DNA of 64,000 nt from Agromyces sp. SYSU T00194 (GTDB lineage: Bacteria; Actinomycetota; Actinomycetes; Actinomycetales; Microbacteriaceae), in NCBI RefSeq assembly GCF_040496035.1, contig NZ_JBEPJZ010000001.1:496001-560000 (forward strand). Direction: 5' to 3'. Both the position numbers and the translations under genes were made by a program. Below, piece by piece: positions 42,062 to 50,489 of this stretch; within the stretch, counting starts at the first letter, position 1, and the number at the start of each line of letters is the position of its first letter. Under the pieces are notes generated by a model that ran no database searches, was not told the origin of the DNA, and saw nothing but the letters and a program-made list of their open reading frames with translations.

Positions 42062-42889
42062 TCAGGCCGTCCGCGGAGCGGACGACGCGGTTCCGGCATC
42101 GCTGCCGGGGTTCTGGTGGTACACCGAGTGCCAGACGCGGTTGCGCAGCTCCCCGAACTCGGGGCTCAACCGCATGTCCTCGGTGCGCGGGTAGGGCAGG
42201 TCGACGTCGATCACGTCGAAGATGCGACCCGGGCGGGCCGCCATCACGATGACCCGGTTCGCGAGGAACACGGCCTCGTCGACGTCGTGGGTGATGAACA
42301 TGACAGTGCGCTTCTCGGCGCTCCAGGTCTCGAGCAGCTGCTCCTGCAGCTTCACGCGGGTCAGCGCGTCGAGCGCGCCGAACGGCTCGTCCATCAGCAG
42401 GATCGACGGGTTGACGGCGTAGGCGCGGGCGATCGCGCAGCGCTGCTTCATGCCACCGGAGAGCATCTTCGGCAGTGCGTCGGCGAACTGCTGCAGGCCG
42501 ACCATCTCGATGAAGTGCTCGGCGCGCTCGCGGCGCTCGGCCTTCGAGACGCCGGCGACCTTGAGCCCGAACTCGACGTTCTTGCGCACGGTCAGCCACG
42601 GGAAGAGCGCGTACTGCTGGAAGATCACGCCGCGTTCGGGTCCGGGGCCGGAGACCGACTTCCCGTCGACGAGGGCCTCGCCGCCGCTGGGCGTCTCGAG
42701 CCCGGCGAGCACGTTCATGAGCGTCGACTTGCCGCAGCCGGAGGGACCGACGACGGTGACGAACTCGTTGTCGGCGATGTCGAGGCTGACCCGGTCGAGG
42801 GCGACGAACTCCTCGCCCTTCAGCGGGAAGGTCTTCGAGACCTCGCGCACCGAGATCTTCGCGGTGGAGGTGGGGGTCGTGGTGGTCAT
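42062..42889 (-). CDS. SsuB/TauB-type ABC transporter ATP-binding protein
   Basis: A 275-aa ATPase: Walker A GPSGCGKS (48-55), signature [14 protein letters not shown], Walker [13 protein letters not shown] and [20 protein letters not shown] lies 7 nt before ATG 42889, which overlaps the permease stop by four bases. Confidence 0.92.
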   Translation of the reverse strand: MTTTTPTSTAKISVREVSKTFPLKGEEFVALDRVSLDIADNEFVTVVGPSGCGKSTLMNVLAGLETPSGGEALVDGKSVSGPGPERGVIFQQYALFPWLTVRKNVEFGLKVAGVSKAERRERAEHFIEMVGLQQFADALPKMLSGGMKQRCAIARAYAVNPSILLMDEPFGALDALTRVKLQEQLLETWSAEKRTVMFITHDVDEAVFLANRVIVMAARPGRIFDVIDVDLPYPRTEDMRLSPEFGELRNRVWHSVYHQNPGSDAGTASSAPRTA

Positions 42890-43788
42890 CGGCGTTCCTG
42901 CCATCCGGTCAGCTGGGTTTCGGCGAAGAGCAGCAGGCGATCCATCACGAGACCGAGGATCCCGATCAGGGCGATGCCCACGAAGATGGTCGCCAGGTCG
43001 TAGTAGATCTGCGCCTCCTGCATCCGTCGGCCGAGGCCGGCCTGCGCGGCGAGCAGCTCGGCGGCGACGAGGGTGGCCCACGCCGATCCGAGGCCGACGC
43101 GCATGCCGACCAGGATGAACGGCGTCGAGGCGGGCACGACGACGCGCACGAAGATCGTGCCGTCCTTCGCGCCGAGCACGCGGGCCGCGTTGATGAGCGT
43201 GCGGTCCACGCTCACGACGCCCTGGTAGGTCGAGATGACGCAGGCGAGGAACGCGGCCAGGAAGATGACCACGATCTTCGGGATCTCGCCGATGCCGAGC
43301 AGCACGAGCACGAGCGGCAGCAGGGCGAGCGGCGGGATGGTGCGGAAGAACTGGATCCACGGCTCGAACAGGCCGCGGGCGGTGGTGTACCAGCCCATCA
43401 GGAAGCCGACCGGGATGGCCGCGGCCGAGCCGAGCAGGAAGCCCGCGAGCACGCGCCCGAGGCTCGCCATGATGTCCTCCTGGAGGATGCCGGCGTTCCA
43501 GAGCTGGATCGCCTTCGCCACGACCTCGGGCGGTGTCGGCAGCTGGAAGCCGTTCAGCGCGAGCAGCCACCAGATGCCGATGCCGCCGACGATCGAGACG
43601 GCGTTGAGGATCAGCAGCCGCATGCGCTTCGAGAGCCCGCCGCCGCGCGGTGCGCGCTCCCGGCCGCCCTGCGCGTCGTCGACCGAGGTGATCGCGCTCG
43701 TGCGCATCCCCTCGACGACGACCGCGGTCTCCTCGGTGCCGGTCGCGGGCTGCGCGCCCCGGTCCTCGGTGCCCTGCGTCTCGTCCAT
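42886..43788 (-). CDS. SsuC/TauC-type ABC transporter permease
   Basis: A 300-aa permease with a roughly 55-residue polar N-terminal extension before the first helix ([22 protein letters not shown]) and the ATPase-contact loop [31 protein letters not shown]. Six helices fit the SsuC family. ATG 43788 (MDETQGTED) is used; GTG 43797 in frame is possible. It starts 52 nt after the ROK gene. Confidence 0.9.
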   Translation of the reverse strand: MDETQGTEDRGAQPATGTEETAVVVEGMRTSAITSVDDAQGGRERAPRGGGLSKRMRLLILNAVSIVGGIGIWWLLALNGFQLPTPPEVVAKAIQLWNAGILQEDIMASLGRVLAGFLLGSAAAIPVGFLMGWYTTARGLFEPWIQFFRTIPPLALLPLVLVLLGIGEIPKIVVIFLAAFLACVISTYQGVVSVDRTLINAARVLGAKDGTIFVRVVVPASTPFILVGMRVGLGSAWATLVAAELLAAQAGLGRRMQEAQIYYDLATIFVGIALIGILGLVMDRLLLFAETQLTGWQERR

Positions 43789-43840
43789 CGTGCTCACCCG
43801 CGCCACGGCGCGACCTCGCTCGTTCGTATCGGTGCCTGGT

Positions 43841-45073
43841 TCACTGTGCGCTCCTTCGCTGCGGTGCGGTCTCAGCGGATGCCGCGGGGTCGGGGTATCC
43901 GGCGAGCAGGGGGGACTGGTGGAAGATCGCCGCGATCGCACCGAGGGCGCCGTCGCTGTCGCGCAGCTGGGCGGCGCGCACGATGTGCGGCTGGTCGGAC
44001 GGGATCGAGTAGAGCTCGTAGCGGAGGGTCGCGGCGGCCTGCTCGACGAGCACGGGCGCGATGCGCACGATCTCGCCGCCGATCACCACCTCGCGCGGGT
44101 TCAGCGTCATGGCCGCGGCGCCGAGCACCCGCCCGATCGCGGAGCCGACCTCGCGGAGCACGGCGTCGACGGCCGGGTCGCCCATGGCGACGGCCGCGGC
44201 CAGGTCGTCGATGGTCGCCACGTCGGCTCCGGTGTCGGCGCAGGCGCGGAGGATCGCGGGCACCGAGGCGATGGTCTCGAGGCAACCGCGCTTGCCGCAT
44301 CGGCAGGCGGCGCCCGACGGGTTCGCGGTCACGTGCCCGAGCTCGCCCGCGAAGCCGCGCGAGCCGGTCACGAGCCGCCCGGCGACGACGAGCCCGCCGC
44401 CGACGCCGTCGGAGAGGCGGAGGTAGATGAGGTTGTCGACGGCGTCGGGCCGGTTGATGGCCTCGGCGAGCGCCGCGAGCCGCGTGTTGTTGTCGACCAT
44501 GACGGGCGCGTCGAACCGCTCGGCGAACGCGGTCTCCACGCCCTCGGGCGCGAGCCTGGCCTTCCAGTTCACCGCGGGGGCGCCGGCGGCCGCCCCCGTG
44601 TAGGGACCCGGCACGCCGATTCCGACCGACTGCAGTGCGCCGTAGTGCACCCCGGTCTCCCGGCTGATGCGGTCGATGACCGCGAAGGCGATCTCGAGCC
44701 GGTCGGCCCACGGGGTGTCGTCCGCGTACCGCTCGACGCCCTGCGCGACGACCTCGTGCGAGGCGTCCGCCACGGCCACGTGCACGCGCCGGTGCCCGAA
44801 GTCGACGCCGAGGAACTGGCCCGAGTCGGGGTCCAGGGCGAGGCGCTCGGCGGGGCGCCCGCTGCCGGCGCGGGTGGCGGCGTCGGTGTCGGCGACGATG
44901 ATGGCGCCGCGCTGCAGCAGCTGGGCGGTGATCTCGGAGAGGGTCGTGCGGCTGAGCCCGACCTGCCGCGCGAGCTCGCCGCGGCTGAGGGCTCCGTGGG
45001 TGCGCAGGGCGGCGAGCACCCGCTCCTCGTGGGTCCGCCTCACGAGGGCGTGGACTCCGGTCGTCGTCGACAT
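43841..45073 (-). CDS. ROK family transcriptional regulator
   Basis: A 410-aa ROK repressor: winged helix-turn-helix at about residues 16-60 ([22 protein letters not shown]) and a ROK domain with the complete zinc motif [10 protein letters not shown] and a sugar-pocket glutamate/aspartate set ([21 protein letters not shown]). The kinase-like loop reads LGVDFGH. It heads the operon that continues into the SsuCBA-type transporter and sulfatases. The dyad at 45098-45125 sits directly upstream and a matching dyad precedes the GH43 gene, so it probably represses itself and GH43. Confidence 0.92.
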   Translation of the reverse strand: MSTTTGVHALVRRTHEERVLAALRTHGALSRGELARQVGLSRTTLSEITAQLLQRGAIIVADTDAATRAGSGRPAERLALDPDSGQFLGVDFGHRRVHVAVADASHEVVAQGVERYADDTPWADRLEIAFAVIDRISRETGVHYGALQSVGIGVPGPYTGAAAGAPAVNWKARLAPEGVETAFAERFDAPVMVDNNTRLAALAEAINRPDAVDNLIYLRLSDGVGGGLVVAGRLVTGSRGFAGELGHVTANPSGAACRCGKRGCLETIASVPAILRACADTGADVATIDDLAAAVAMGDPAVDAVLREVGSAIGRVLGAAAMTLNPREVVIGGEIVRIAPVLVEQAAATLRYELYSIPSDQPHIVRAAQLRDSDGALGAIAAIFHQSPLLAGYPDPAASAETAPQRRSAQ

Positions 45074-45097
45074 GCGTGCAAGATTCGCAGCCCCGAA

Positions 45098-45125
45098 TTT
45101 TTCCGTCAACAGACCGACAGAAAAA
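45098..45125. promoter_or_regulatory. ROK-type operator dyad upstream of the ROK gene
   Basis: Arms TTTTTCCGTC (45098-45107) and GACAGAAAAA (45116-45125) form an inverted repeat with one mismatch and an 8-nt centre. It lies 25 bases upstream of the ROK start. An almost identical dyad with the same spacing is at 48941-48968. Confidence 0.65.
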
Positions 45126-45186
45126 CTTCGAAGATCGGTCGACCCTCCTTGCAGAACCGGATGCGCGCCTCCGCGCCGGACGCGGC

Positions 45187-45220
45187 GACGGGGCGCCCAC
45201 CCGCAGGTGGACGCCCCGTC
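45187..45220 (-). terminator. Terminator-like hairpin after the GH43 gene
   Basis: Arms 45187-45201 and 45206-45220 (GACGGGGCGCCCACC against GGTGGACGCCCCGTC) pair over 15 bases with one mismatch and a 4-nt loop, just past the stop at 45238 on the minus strand. Confidence 0.75.
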
Positions 45221-45237
45221 GGACGGCGCCGCGGCCC

Positions 45238-48200
45238 TCAGCTGCCGGGGCGCGCGACCGTCAGCACGTTGCCGGTCGGCCCGGACTGCTCCAGCCGCAC
45301 GACGCCGGGCACGGCGGCCTCGTCGATGCGCGAGGCATCCGACCAGTACCCGGCGTTCGGGTTGCGGAAGAACGTCGCCCAGACGGTGCCGTCCTCGTCG
45401 ACGAACATGTTGTTGTGCCCCGCGCCGACGCCGAGGGTGTACCGCTGCGTGTACGGCCCCTCGAACGAGTCGGACACCGCGACGACCGCGTCGTACTGGT
45501 CCTTCGTGCCGGTGCCCGGCAGGTACGACCACGACGCGTCGTCGCCCGACCCCGACTTCAGGGCCCAGACCGCGTGCATGAGGTAGTACTGCTCCCCCAC
45601 CTTCGTGACCGTGGCGCCCTCGAGGTAGGGCTCGGGACCGTACGCCCGCTGCGTGAACGTCGGCAGGTCCGTCGGCGTCTCGATGTCCTCCATGTCGGCG
45701 GTCATCTTCGCGTACAGGTCGTTGTGGAGCACCAGGTACGCGTCGTCGCCTTCGGCGAAGAGCCCGCCGTCGATGTGGTAGTACTGCGGGTTGCCCGCCC
45801 GCACCGGCTCGCCGAGCGGGTGGTCGATGCTCCCCTCGATGTTGCGGTACGGCCCCTCGGGCCCGCCCTCGCTCTTCAGGATGAACGAGCCCGTCAGCGT
45901 GCTCTGGTCGCCCATGCACGCCACGAGGTACCACTCGCCGTCGATGTAGTGCAGCTCGGGCGCCCAGGCGTTGCCGGCCCGCGTGGCCGGGTCGTCGGGG
46001 TTCTTCCAGGCCTGCCAGTCGGCCACGACCGTGCGGTCCGCGGTGTTCTCGTCCACGAACTCCGGCGACCACACCTTGCCCGTCGGCTCGTCGGGGCGGA
46101 TGCCGGTGGTGTCGGCGAGCGTCCACGGTCCGTCGAGGGCCGGTGCGGTCCAGACGTAGATGCCGTCGTTCCAGGGCGCCGCCTTCGTCAGCCCCTCGGC
46201 ACGCGTGGTGCCGGTGGCGACGTAGAGCGGCTCGCCGTCGACCTCGAAGCGGTTCACATACGTGTCCCGCATCCAGACCCGACCGAGCTCCTCGTCCTGC
46301 GGGCGCAGCTCGAGGTCGAGCACCATCGAGTTCTCGTCGGTCGGCACCAGCTCGCTGCGCCCGTCCGCGGTGCCGTAGGGCATCGGGATCGGCCAGCTCA
46401 CCGGCGTGGTGCGCGAGTCGCCGCCCATGTCGTAGGTGCGCACGTAGTCGAACTCGGCGGTGGCGCCCGGGCGGTTCATCGAGATCAGCCCGATGCGCAG
46501 GTCGCCCCGCACGGGCATCGTCCAGACCCCGCCCCACTGCCAGTCGTCGCCGTCGACGCTCGACGCCATGCGGATCTCCCACTCGTCGGCGGCCTCGTCG
46601 ACCTGGGCGTACAGGCGCAGCCACGTGGTCTGGGCGGCCTCGGCACCGAACATCGGCGCGTTCGCCACGGCGGTCGGCGTCGGCGTGGTCGGCCGCTCGG
46701 CCTCCTTGCCGAACTCCAGCTGGTGCAGGAACGTCCCGCCGACGCGGTTCAGCGGCAGCACGGTGTGCGTGAGCTTCACGTACCGGTCGTCGGTCTCGTA
46801 GAGTACGAGCCCGGCCTGCTGCGCGGCGAGCGTCGCATCGAAGGTCAGCTTCGTCTCCACGACGAAGTCGCCCGCCGGGGCGTCACGCAGGAGCACCGAC
46901 GCCGAGTTGTTGGTGCGGAACAGCTCCGCGCCCTGCGTCGGCCAGACCAGCTCGCCGTCGCTGACGTTCGGCCCCGACGCGGGCTCGCGCACCCACGTCC
47001 AGGCGTCGTCGGCCGCCGCGGGCGCGCCGTCGACGTCGAACTCGTCGGAGTGCTCGGGCAGCAGCGCGCCGAGCTGCGGGTCGGGCACGCGCTCGGTGAC
47101 CGGCTCGTACAGGGCTGCGGCGCTGAGGTTGTCGCCGTCGACGGATGCCCCGTCGGCCGCGATGCCGATCGCGCCGTTCGACGTGGCGTCGTCGGGTGCC
47201 GTCACCGCGACCTCGGCGAGCGGGTCGCGCAGGCCGTCGGCGGAGACCTCGGCGGCGACCTCGTCGCCGCGCCACTCGAGCGCGACCTGGTGCCACGTGT
47301 CGTAGGCGAAGGTGTCGGGCAGGGGGGCGACGTCGGTCGAGACCACGTCGCCGTGGCGCACCTCGAGACGGAACTCGCCCGCCGCGCGGTCGATCCAGGC
47401 CGTCGCGCCGTTCTGGCCGCGGTCGCCCGCGACGAGCCCGGCGGCACCGGCCGCGCCGTCGCCGGCGAGGCGCAGGTCGGCCTGCACGCGCAGGTCGCCG
47501 CTGACCTTGTCGGACGTGACCAGTGCACCGGCATCCGTCGCCGCCACCCGCGCGAAGCCACCCGCATCGATCTCGTCGGCCGCCTCGGCCACGGCACCGC
47601 CGCGGGTCTTCCAGTCACCCGGCACGCCGTCCTCGAACGCGCTGCCGAGAAGTCCCTCGGTCACCGGCGCGACCTGCTCGCCGCTCGACGGGCCGGCGCC
47701 CGCGTTCACCACGGGCCAGCCGTCGATCCAGTCGAGGCGGTCGATCATGAGCGGCCGCTTCGACAGGTTGAGGTTGCCGGCGCGGGTGGCCACCGTCGGG
47801 AAGTCGGGGTCTGCCGTGGGGATCGCGTGGTAGACCAGCCAGTCCTGCCCGGCGAGGTCGGTCTGGATGGCGTTGTGCCCGGGCCCTGCGAAGCCGTTGC
47901 CGTTCGAGGCGAGCACGTAGCCGCCCGTGCTGCCCGGCGTCATGAGGTCGACGCCGTGGTCGTCGAGGAACGGCCCGCGCGGGTCGTCGGCGCGTCCCAC
48001 CTTGACCGTGTAGCCGCTGAACGACCCGTCGCAGCATCCGGCGTCGGAGTACATGAGGTAGTACCAGCCGTCGCGCTGCACGACGAAGCCGCCCTCCATG
48101 CGCCGCGCCTGCCCGATCTGCGTGACCTCGCCGACCAGCTCGGTCGCGTCGGCGTTCAGCTCGGAGACGCAGATGACGTCGTAGCTGCCCCAGTAGAGGT

Positions 48201-48771
48201 AGTGGGTGCCGTCGGTGTCGGTGAACAGCGCCTGGTCGATGTTGCCCGTCGGGCAGCCGGCCACCTGCGCGCCGCCGAAGTAGCGGCCCTCGTCGGTCCA
48301 CGGCCCGGTCGGCGTCTCGGAGGTCAGCAGGGCCACCCCGCCGTTGGAGAGCGAGTAGGTGAGGTGGTACCGCCCGTCGAGGTAGCGGATGTCGGGCGCC
48401 CACGGGCGCGTGCCGCCCGCCCAGTAGGAGGGCAGGTCGGCGCCCTCGGGGTAGACGTCGCCGACGTACTCCCAGTCGACCATGTCGGTCGAACGGAGGA
48501 TCGGCAGGATGTGCTCCCCGTCCTCCCCCTCGCTGTTGAAGATCGGGTTCGTGGTGCCGTAGGCGTAGTACGCGCCGTCCTTCGCCCGGATCATGGCCGG
48601 GTCGGGGAACGTGTCGACCACGCCCGCGCTGACGGGGTTCGTGTACGTGCCGGGCGTCGGCTCGGCCGACGCCGCCTCGGGCGGCCCCGCGAGGGCGGGG
48701 AGTCCCCCGCCGACGAGGAGGGCCGCCGCGATCGCGGCCACCGCCCCGAGGTTGGCTGGTCTGGTTCGCAT
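45238..48771 (-). CDS. Secreted glycoside hydrolase with two family 43 domains
   Basis: A 1177-aa exported enzyme for arabinan/arabinoxylan breakdown. A signal peptide (LGAVAAIAAALLVGGGLPALA) precedes a first five-bladed GH43 propeller at about residues 40-385, with the base in TFPDPAMI and WAPDIRYLDGRYHLTYS. The middle, about 390-850, is beta-rich and looks like two concanavalin-type domains (GDLRVQADLRLAGD; DFVVETKLTFDATLAAQQAGLVLY), often carbohydrate-binding. A second GH43 domain follows (about 855-1175; WAPELHYIDGEWYLVACMG, AGHNNMFVDEDGTVWATF). AAGGAG is 8 nt before ATG 48771. The upstream dyad ties it to the ROK regulator. Exact linkage specificity is not readable. Confidence 0.88.
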   Translation of the reverse strand: MRTRPANLGAVAAIAAALLVGGGLPALAGPPEAASAEPTPGTYTNPVSAGVVDTFPDPAMIRAKDGAYYAYGTTNPIFNSEGEDGEHILPILRSTDMVDWEYVGDVYPEGADLPSYWAGGTRPWAPDIRYLDGRYHLTYSLSNGGVALLTSETPTGPWTDEGRYFGGAQVAGCPTGNIDQALFTDTDGTHYLYWGSYDVICVSELNADATELVGEVTQIGQARRMEGGFVVQRDGWYYLMYSDAGCCDGSFSGYTVKVGRADDPRGPFLDDHGVDLMTPGSTGGYVLASNGNGFAGPGHNAIQTDLAGQDWLVYHAIPTADPDFPTVATRAGNLNLSKRPLMIDRLDWIDGWPVVNAGAGPSSGEQVAPVTEGLLGSAFEDGVPGDWKTRGGAVAEAADEIDAGGFARVAATDAGALVTSDKVSGDLRVQADLRLAGDGAAGAAGLVAGDRGQNGATAWIDRAAGEFRLEVRHGDVVSTDVAPLPDTFAYDTWHQVALEWRGDEVAAEVSADGLRDPLAEVAVTAPDDATSNGAIGIAADGASVDGDNLSAAALYEPVTERVPDPQLGALLPEHSDEFDVDGAPAAADDAWTWVREPASGPNVSDGELVWPTQGAELFRTNNSASVLLRDAPAGDFVVETKLTFDATLAAQQAGLVLYETDDRYVKLTHTVLPLNRVGGTFLHQLEFGKEAERPTTPTPTAVANAPMFGAEAAQTTWLRLYAQVDEAADEWEIRMASSVDGDDWQWGGVWTMPVRGDLRIGLISMNRPGATAEFDYVRTYDMGGDSRTTPVSWPIPMPYGTADGRSELVPTDENSMVLDLELRPQDEELGRVWMRDTYVNRFEVDGEPLYVATGTTRAEGLTKAAPWNDGIYVWTAPALDGPWTLADTTGIRPDEPTGKVWSPEFVDENTADRTVVADWQAWKNPDDPATRAGNAWAPELHYIDGEWYLVACMGDQSTLTGSFILKSEGGPEGPYRNIEGSIDHPLGEPVRAGNPQYYHIDGGLFAEGDDAYLVLHNDLYAKMTADMEDIETPTDLPTFTQRAYGPEPYLEGATVTKVGEQYYLMHAVWALKSGSGDDASWSYLPGTGTKDQYDAVVAVSDSFEGPYTQRYTLGVGAGHNNMFVDEDGTVWATFFRNPNAGYWSDASRIDEAAVPGVVRLEQSGPTGNVLTVARPGS

Positions 48772-48940
48772 CAGGTGTGCTCCTTCTCCGTCGAAGTCGC
48801 CGCGCGCGGGCGCACGGCAGCACGCGCGCCGCGGTGGCGCGCGAGACCATGGGAGAGCCGCGCCCGGCCCGATCGTCATCGCGTCGGCAGCCTGGGCGCT
48901 CCCCCGGAAGTGCTTCGCGACCCATCAAATGCGCGCGCGA

Positions 48941-48968
48941 TTTTTCCGTCAAGACGGCGACGGAAAGG
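48941..48968. promoter_or_regulatory. ROK-type operator dyad upstream of the GH43 gene
   Basis: Arms TTTTTCCGTC (48941-48950) and GACGGAAAGG (48959-48968) with an 8-nt centre. The left arm is identical to that of the dyad before the ROK gene at 45098 and the spacing is the same. It lies about 170 bases upstream of the GH43 start, suitable for repression if the transcript has a long leader. Confidence 0.65.
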
Positions 48969-49050
48969 TCGCGGGAATCCGTTCGGGAGGCGGCGGAGCG
49001 GCGGCGGAATCCGCGGCACGTCATGCGCGGCGGGCTCGTCGACGAACTGC

Positions 49051-49082
49051 GGGCGGCGGATGCCCCGGGGCGTCCGCCGCCC
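49051..49082 (-). terminator. Terminator-like palindrome after the aldo/keto reductase gene
   Basis: GGGCGGCGGATGCCCC (49051-49066) and GGGGCGTCCGCCGCCC (49067-49082) form a near-perfect 32-bp palindrome with one mismatch that is a G-U pair in RNA. It begins 18 bases past the stop at 49101 and contains the CGGATGC motif. Confidence 0.65.
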
Positions 49083-49100
49083 GCTGCGGTGTCTTGAGGG

Positions 49101-49919
49101 TCAGCCGAACACGGCCGGGTCGGGCCCGGTGCGCCCGTCGGCCGATGCGAGGCCGTCGATCGCCGCGAGCTGCTCGTCGGTCAGTGCGAAGTCGAACACG
49201 TCGAAGTTCTCCGCGATGCGCGACGGCGTGACCGTCTTCGGGATCACCACGCGACCACGGTCGAGGTGCCAGCGCAGGATGACCTGGGCGGGCGAACGAC
49301 CGACGGATGCCGCGATCGACGCGATGGTCGCATCCTGCAGCGCGGTGCCGCTGCCGAGCGGGCTCCACGCCTCGGTGACGATGCCGAGGCGGTCGCAGGC
49401 GGCCTGGATCTCGTGCGGCTGGAACAGCGGGTGGAACTCGACCTGGTTGAGCGCGGGCACGACGCCCGTCTCCTCGACGAGGCGGTCGAGGTGCTCGGGG
49501 AGGAAGTTCGAGACGCCGATGGCGCGGGCGCGACCGCTGGCGGCGATGTCGGCGAGCGTGCGCCAGGTCTCGACGTAGCGGTCGGCCGACGGCACCGGCC
49601 AGTGGATCAGGTAGAGGTCGATCGCCTCGACGCCGAGTCGCTCGAGGCTCGCGTCGAAGGCGCGCAGCGCCTCGTCGCGGCCCTGGTCTGCGTTCCAGAG
49701 CTTCGTGGTGAGGAAGATCTCGTCGCGCGGCACGTCGGAGTGCGCGATCGCGCGGCCGGTGCCGCGCTCGTTGCCGTAGATCGCTGCGGTGTCGATGCTG
49801 CGGTAGCCGACGCGGAGCGCCTCGGCGACGGCCGCCTCGGCCTCGTCGTCGGGCACCTGCCAGACGCCGTAGCCGAGCGCCGGCATCTCGAGGTCGGGGG
49901 TCAGTCGGTGGGTCTGCAC
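49101..49919 (-). CDS. Aldo/keto reductase
   Basis: A 272-aa NADPH-dependent reductase with the full catalytic tetrad: Asp43 (SIDTAAIYGN), Tyr48, Lys73 (LTTKLW) and His106 (LIHWP). GVSNF and the C-terminal IPKTVTPSRIAENFDVFDF complete the family pattern of the 2,5-diketo-gluconate reductase group. The start is GTG 49919 with GAGGAG 9 nt upstream. It reduces aldehydes or ketones of sugars or small carbonyl compounds; the substrate is open. Confidence 0.92.
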   Translation of the reverse strand: MQTHRLTPDLEMPALGYGVWQVPDDEAEAAVAEALRVGYRSIDTAAIYGNERGTGRAIAHSDVPRDEIFLTTKLWNADQGRDEALRAFDASLERLGVEAIDLYLIHWPVPSADRYVETWRTLADIAASGRARAIGVSNFLPEHLDRLVEETGVVPALNQVEFHPLFQPHEIQAACDRLGIVTEAWSPLGSGTALQDATIASIAASVGRSPAQVILRWHLDRGRVVIPKTVTPSRIAENFDVFDFALTDEQLAAIDGLASADGRTGPDPAVFG

Positions 49920-50021
49920 GGGCGGATGCTCCTCGGTCGTCGGGGTCGGGTGGATCAGAGGTCTCGCGCTGGCGGGCGCGCGCCGGTTGCCCGAGGCATC
50001 CGCCGCAGCGCCGGGCGGGGC

Positions 50022-50318
50022 TCAGGGGCGGACGGGGTGCAGGAAGTGCAGCTCGGAGCCGTCGCCGACGATGTGCTCGCCGAGCGCCGCGTTGAACGGA
50101 CCGCCCGCGGGGCTCGCCAGGTGCGCGTCGAACGCGGCCTGGTCGACGTACTGCTCGTAGACGACGAACGCGTGGTCGTCGTCGGCGGCGGTGAACGGCT
50201 CGAAGACGAGGTTGCCGGGCTCCTGGCGCACCACGTCGGCGAAGTCCGCGATGAGGTCGGCGACCGCGTCGCGGTGCCCGGGCAGGGCGGTGAAGGTGGC
50301 GGTGAGCGTGACGGTCAT
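50022..50318 (-). CDS. ABM/YgiN-type quinol monooxygenase-like protein
   Basis: A 98-aa ferredoxin-like fold protein (MTVTLTATFTALPGHRDAVADLI; VFEPFTAADDDHAFVVYEQYVDQAAFDAHLASP) of the antibiotic biosynthesis monooxygenase family. Members are cofactor-free oxygenases or quinol/stress proteins. TGGAGT precedes ATG 50318. The promoter region holds two tandem copies of a 16-bp dyad, suggesting tight regulation. Confidence 0.85.
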   Translation of the reverse strand: MTVTLTATFTALPGHRDAVADLIADFADVVRQEPGNLVFEPFTAADDDHAFVVYEQYVDQAAFDAHLASPAGGPFNAALGEHIVGDGSELHFLHPVRP

Positions 50319-50375
50319 GCGCGACTCCAGACGGCGGCGACGGCGACGGGCCGGGCCGCGTCGCTGGGATTCCGA

Positions 50376-50408
50376 ACCTGATATTACAGGTGACCTGATA
50401 TTACAGGT
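50376..50408. promoter_or_regulatory. Tandem 16-bp operator dyads
   Basis: Two identical copies of ACCTGATATTACAGGT lie at 50376-50391 and 50393-50408, 17 bases centre to centre. Each is an inverted repeat (ACCTG/CAGGT) and is strikingly AT-rich in its centre for this genome. On the minus strand the centre reads TAATAT, which could also supply a -10 box for the ABM gene that starts 58 bases downstream. A dimeric repressor, for example of the GntR or TetR type, is the likely ligand; none is encoded next to it. Confidence 0.6.
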
Positions 50409-50452
50409 ACGCAGGCCGGTGCGCAGCCCGGTCGTGCAGCAGGTGCGAGCGA

Positions 50453-50473
50453 GCGGATGCCCCGGGCATCCGC
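50453..50473 (-). terminator. Terminator-like inverted repeat after the giant-protein operon
   Basis: GCGGATGCCC (50453-50462) and GGGCATCCGC (50464-50473) form a perfect 10-bp inverted repeat with a single central base, 17 bases past the stop of the 1452-aa gene. Both arms contain the CGGATGC motif. The 1-nt centre means a few bases must open to form the loop. Confidence 0.55.
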
Positions 50474-50489
50474 CCACCGCAGTCGCACG

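Larger units (their letters stand above)
48772..49100. other. Control region of the GH43 gene and end of the reductase gene
   Basis: About 330 bases without a supported gene. It contains the GH43 ribosome binding site, the operator dyad at 48941-48968 and the hairpin at 49051-49082. I cannot place -35 and -10 boxes with confidence; the AT-richer patch around 48925-48950 is the likeliest promoter position. Confidence 0.5.

Noticed and set aside
45076..49578. A 1500-codon open frame on the + strand
   Set aside because: Antisense to the GH43 gene and neighbours; low-complexity Arg/Val/Ala-rich translation without family motifs.
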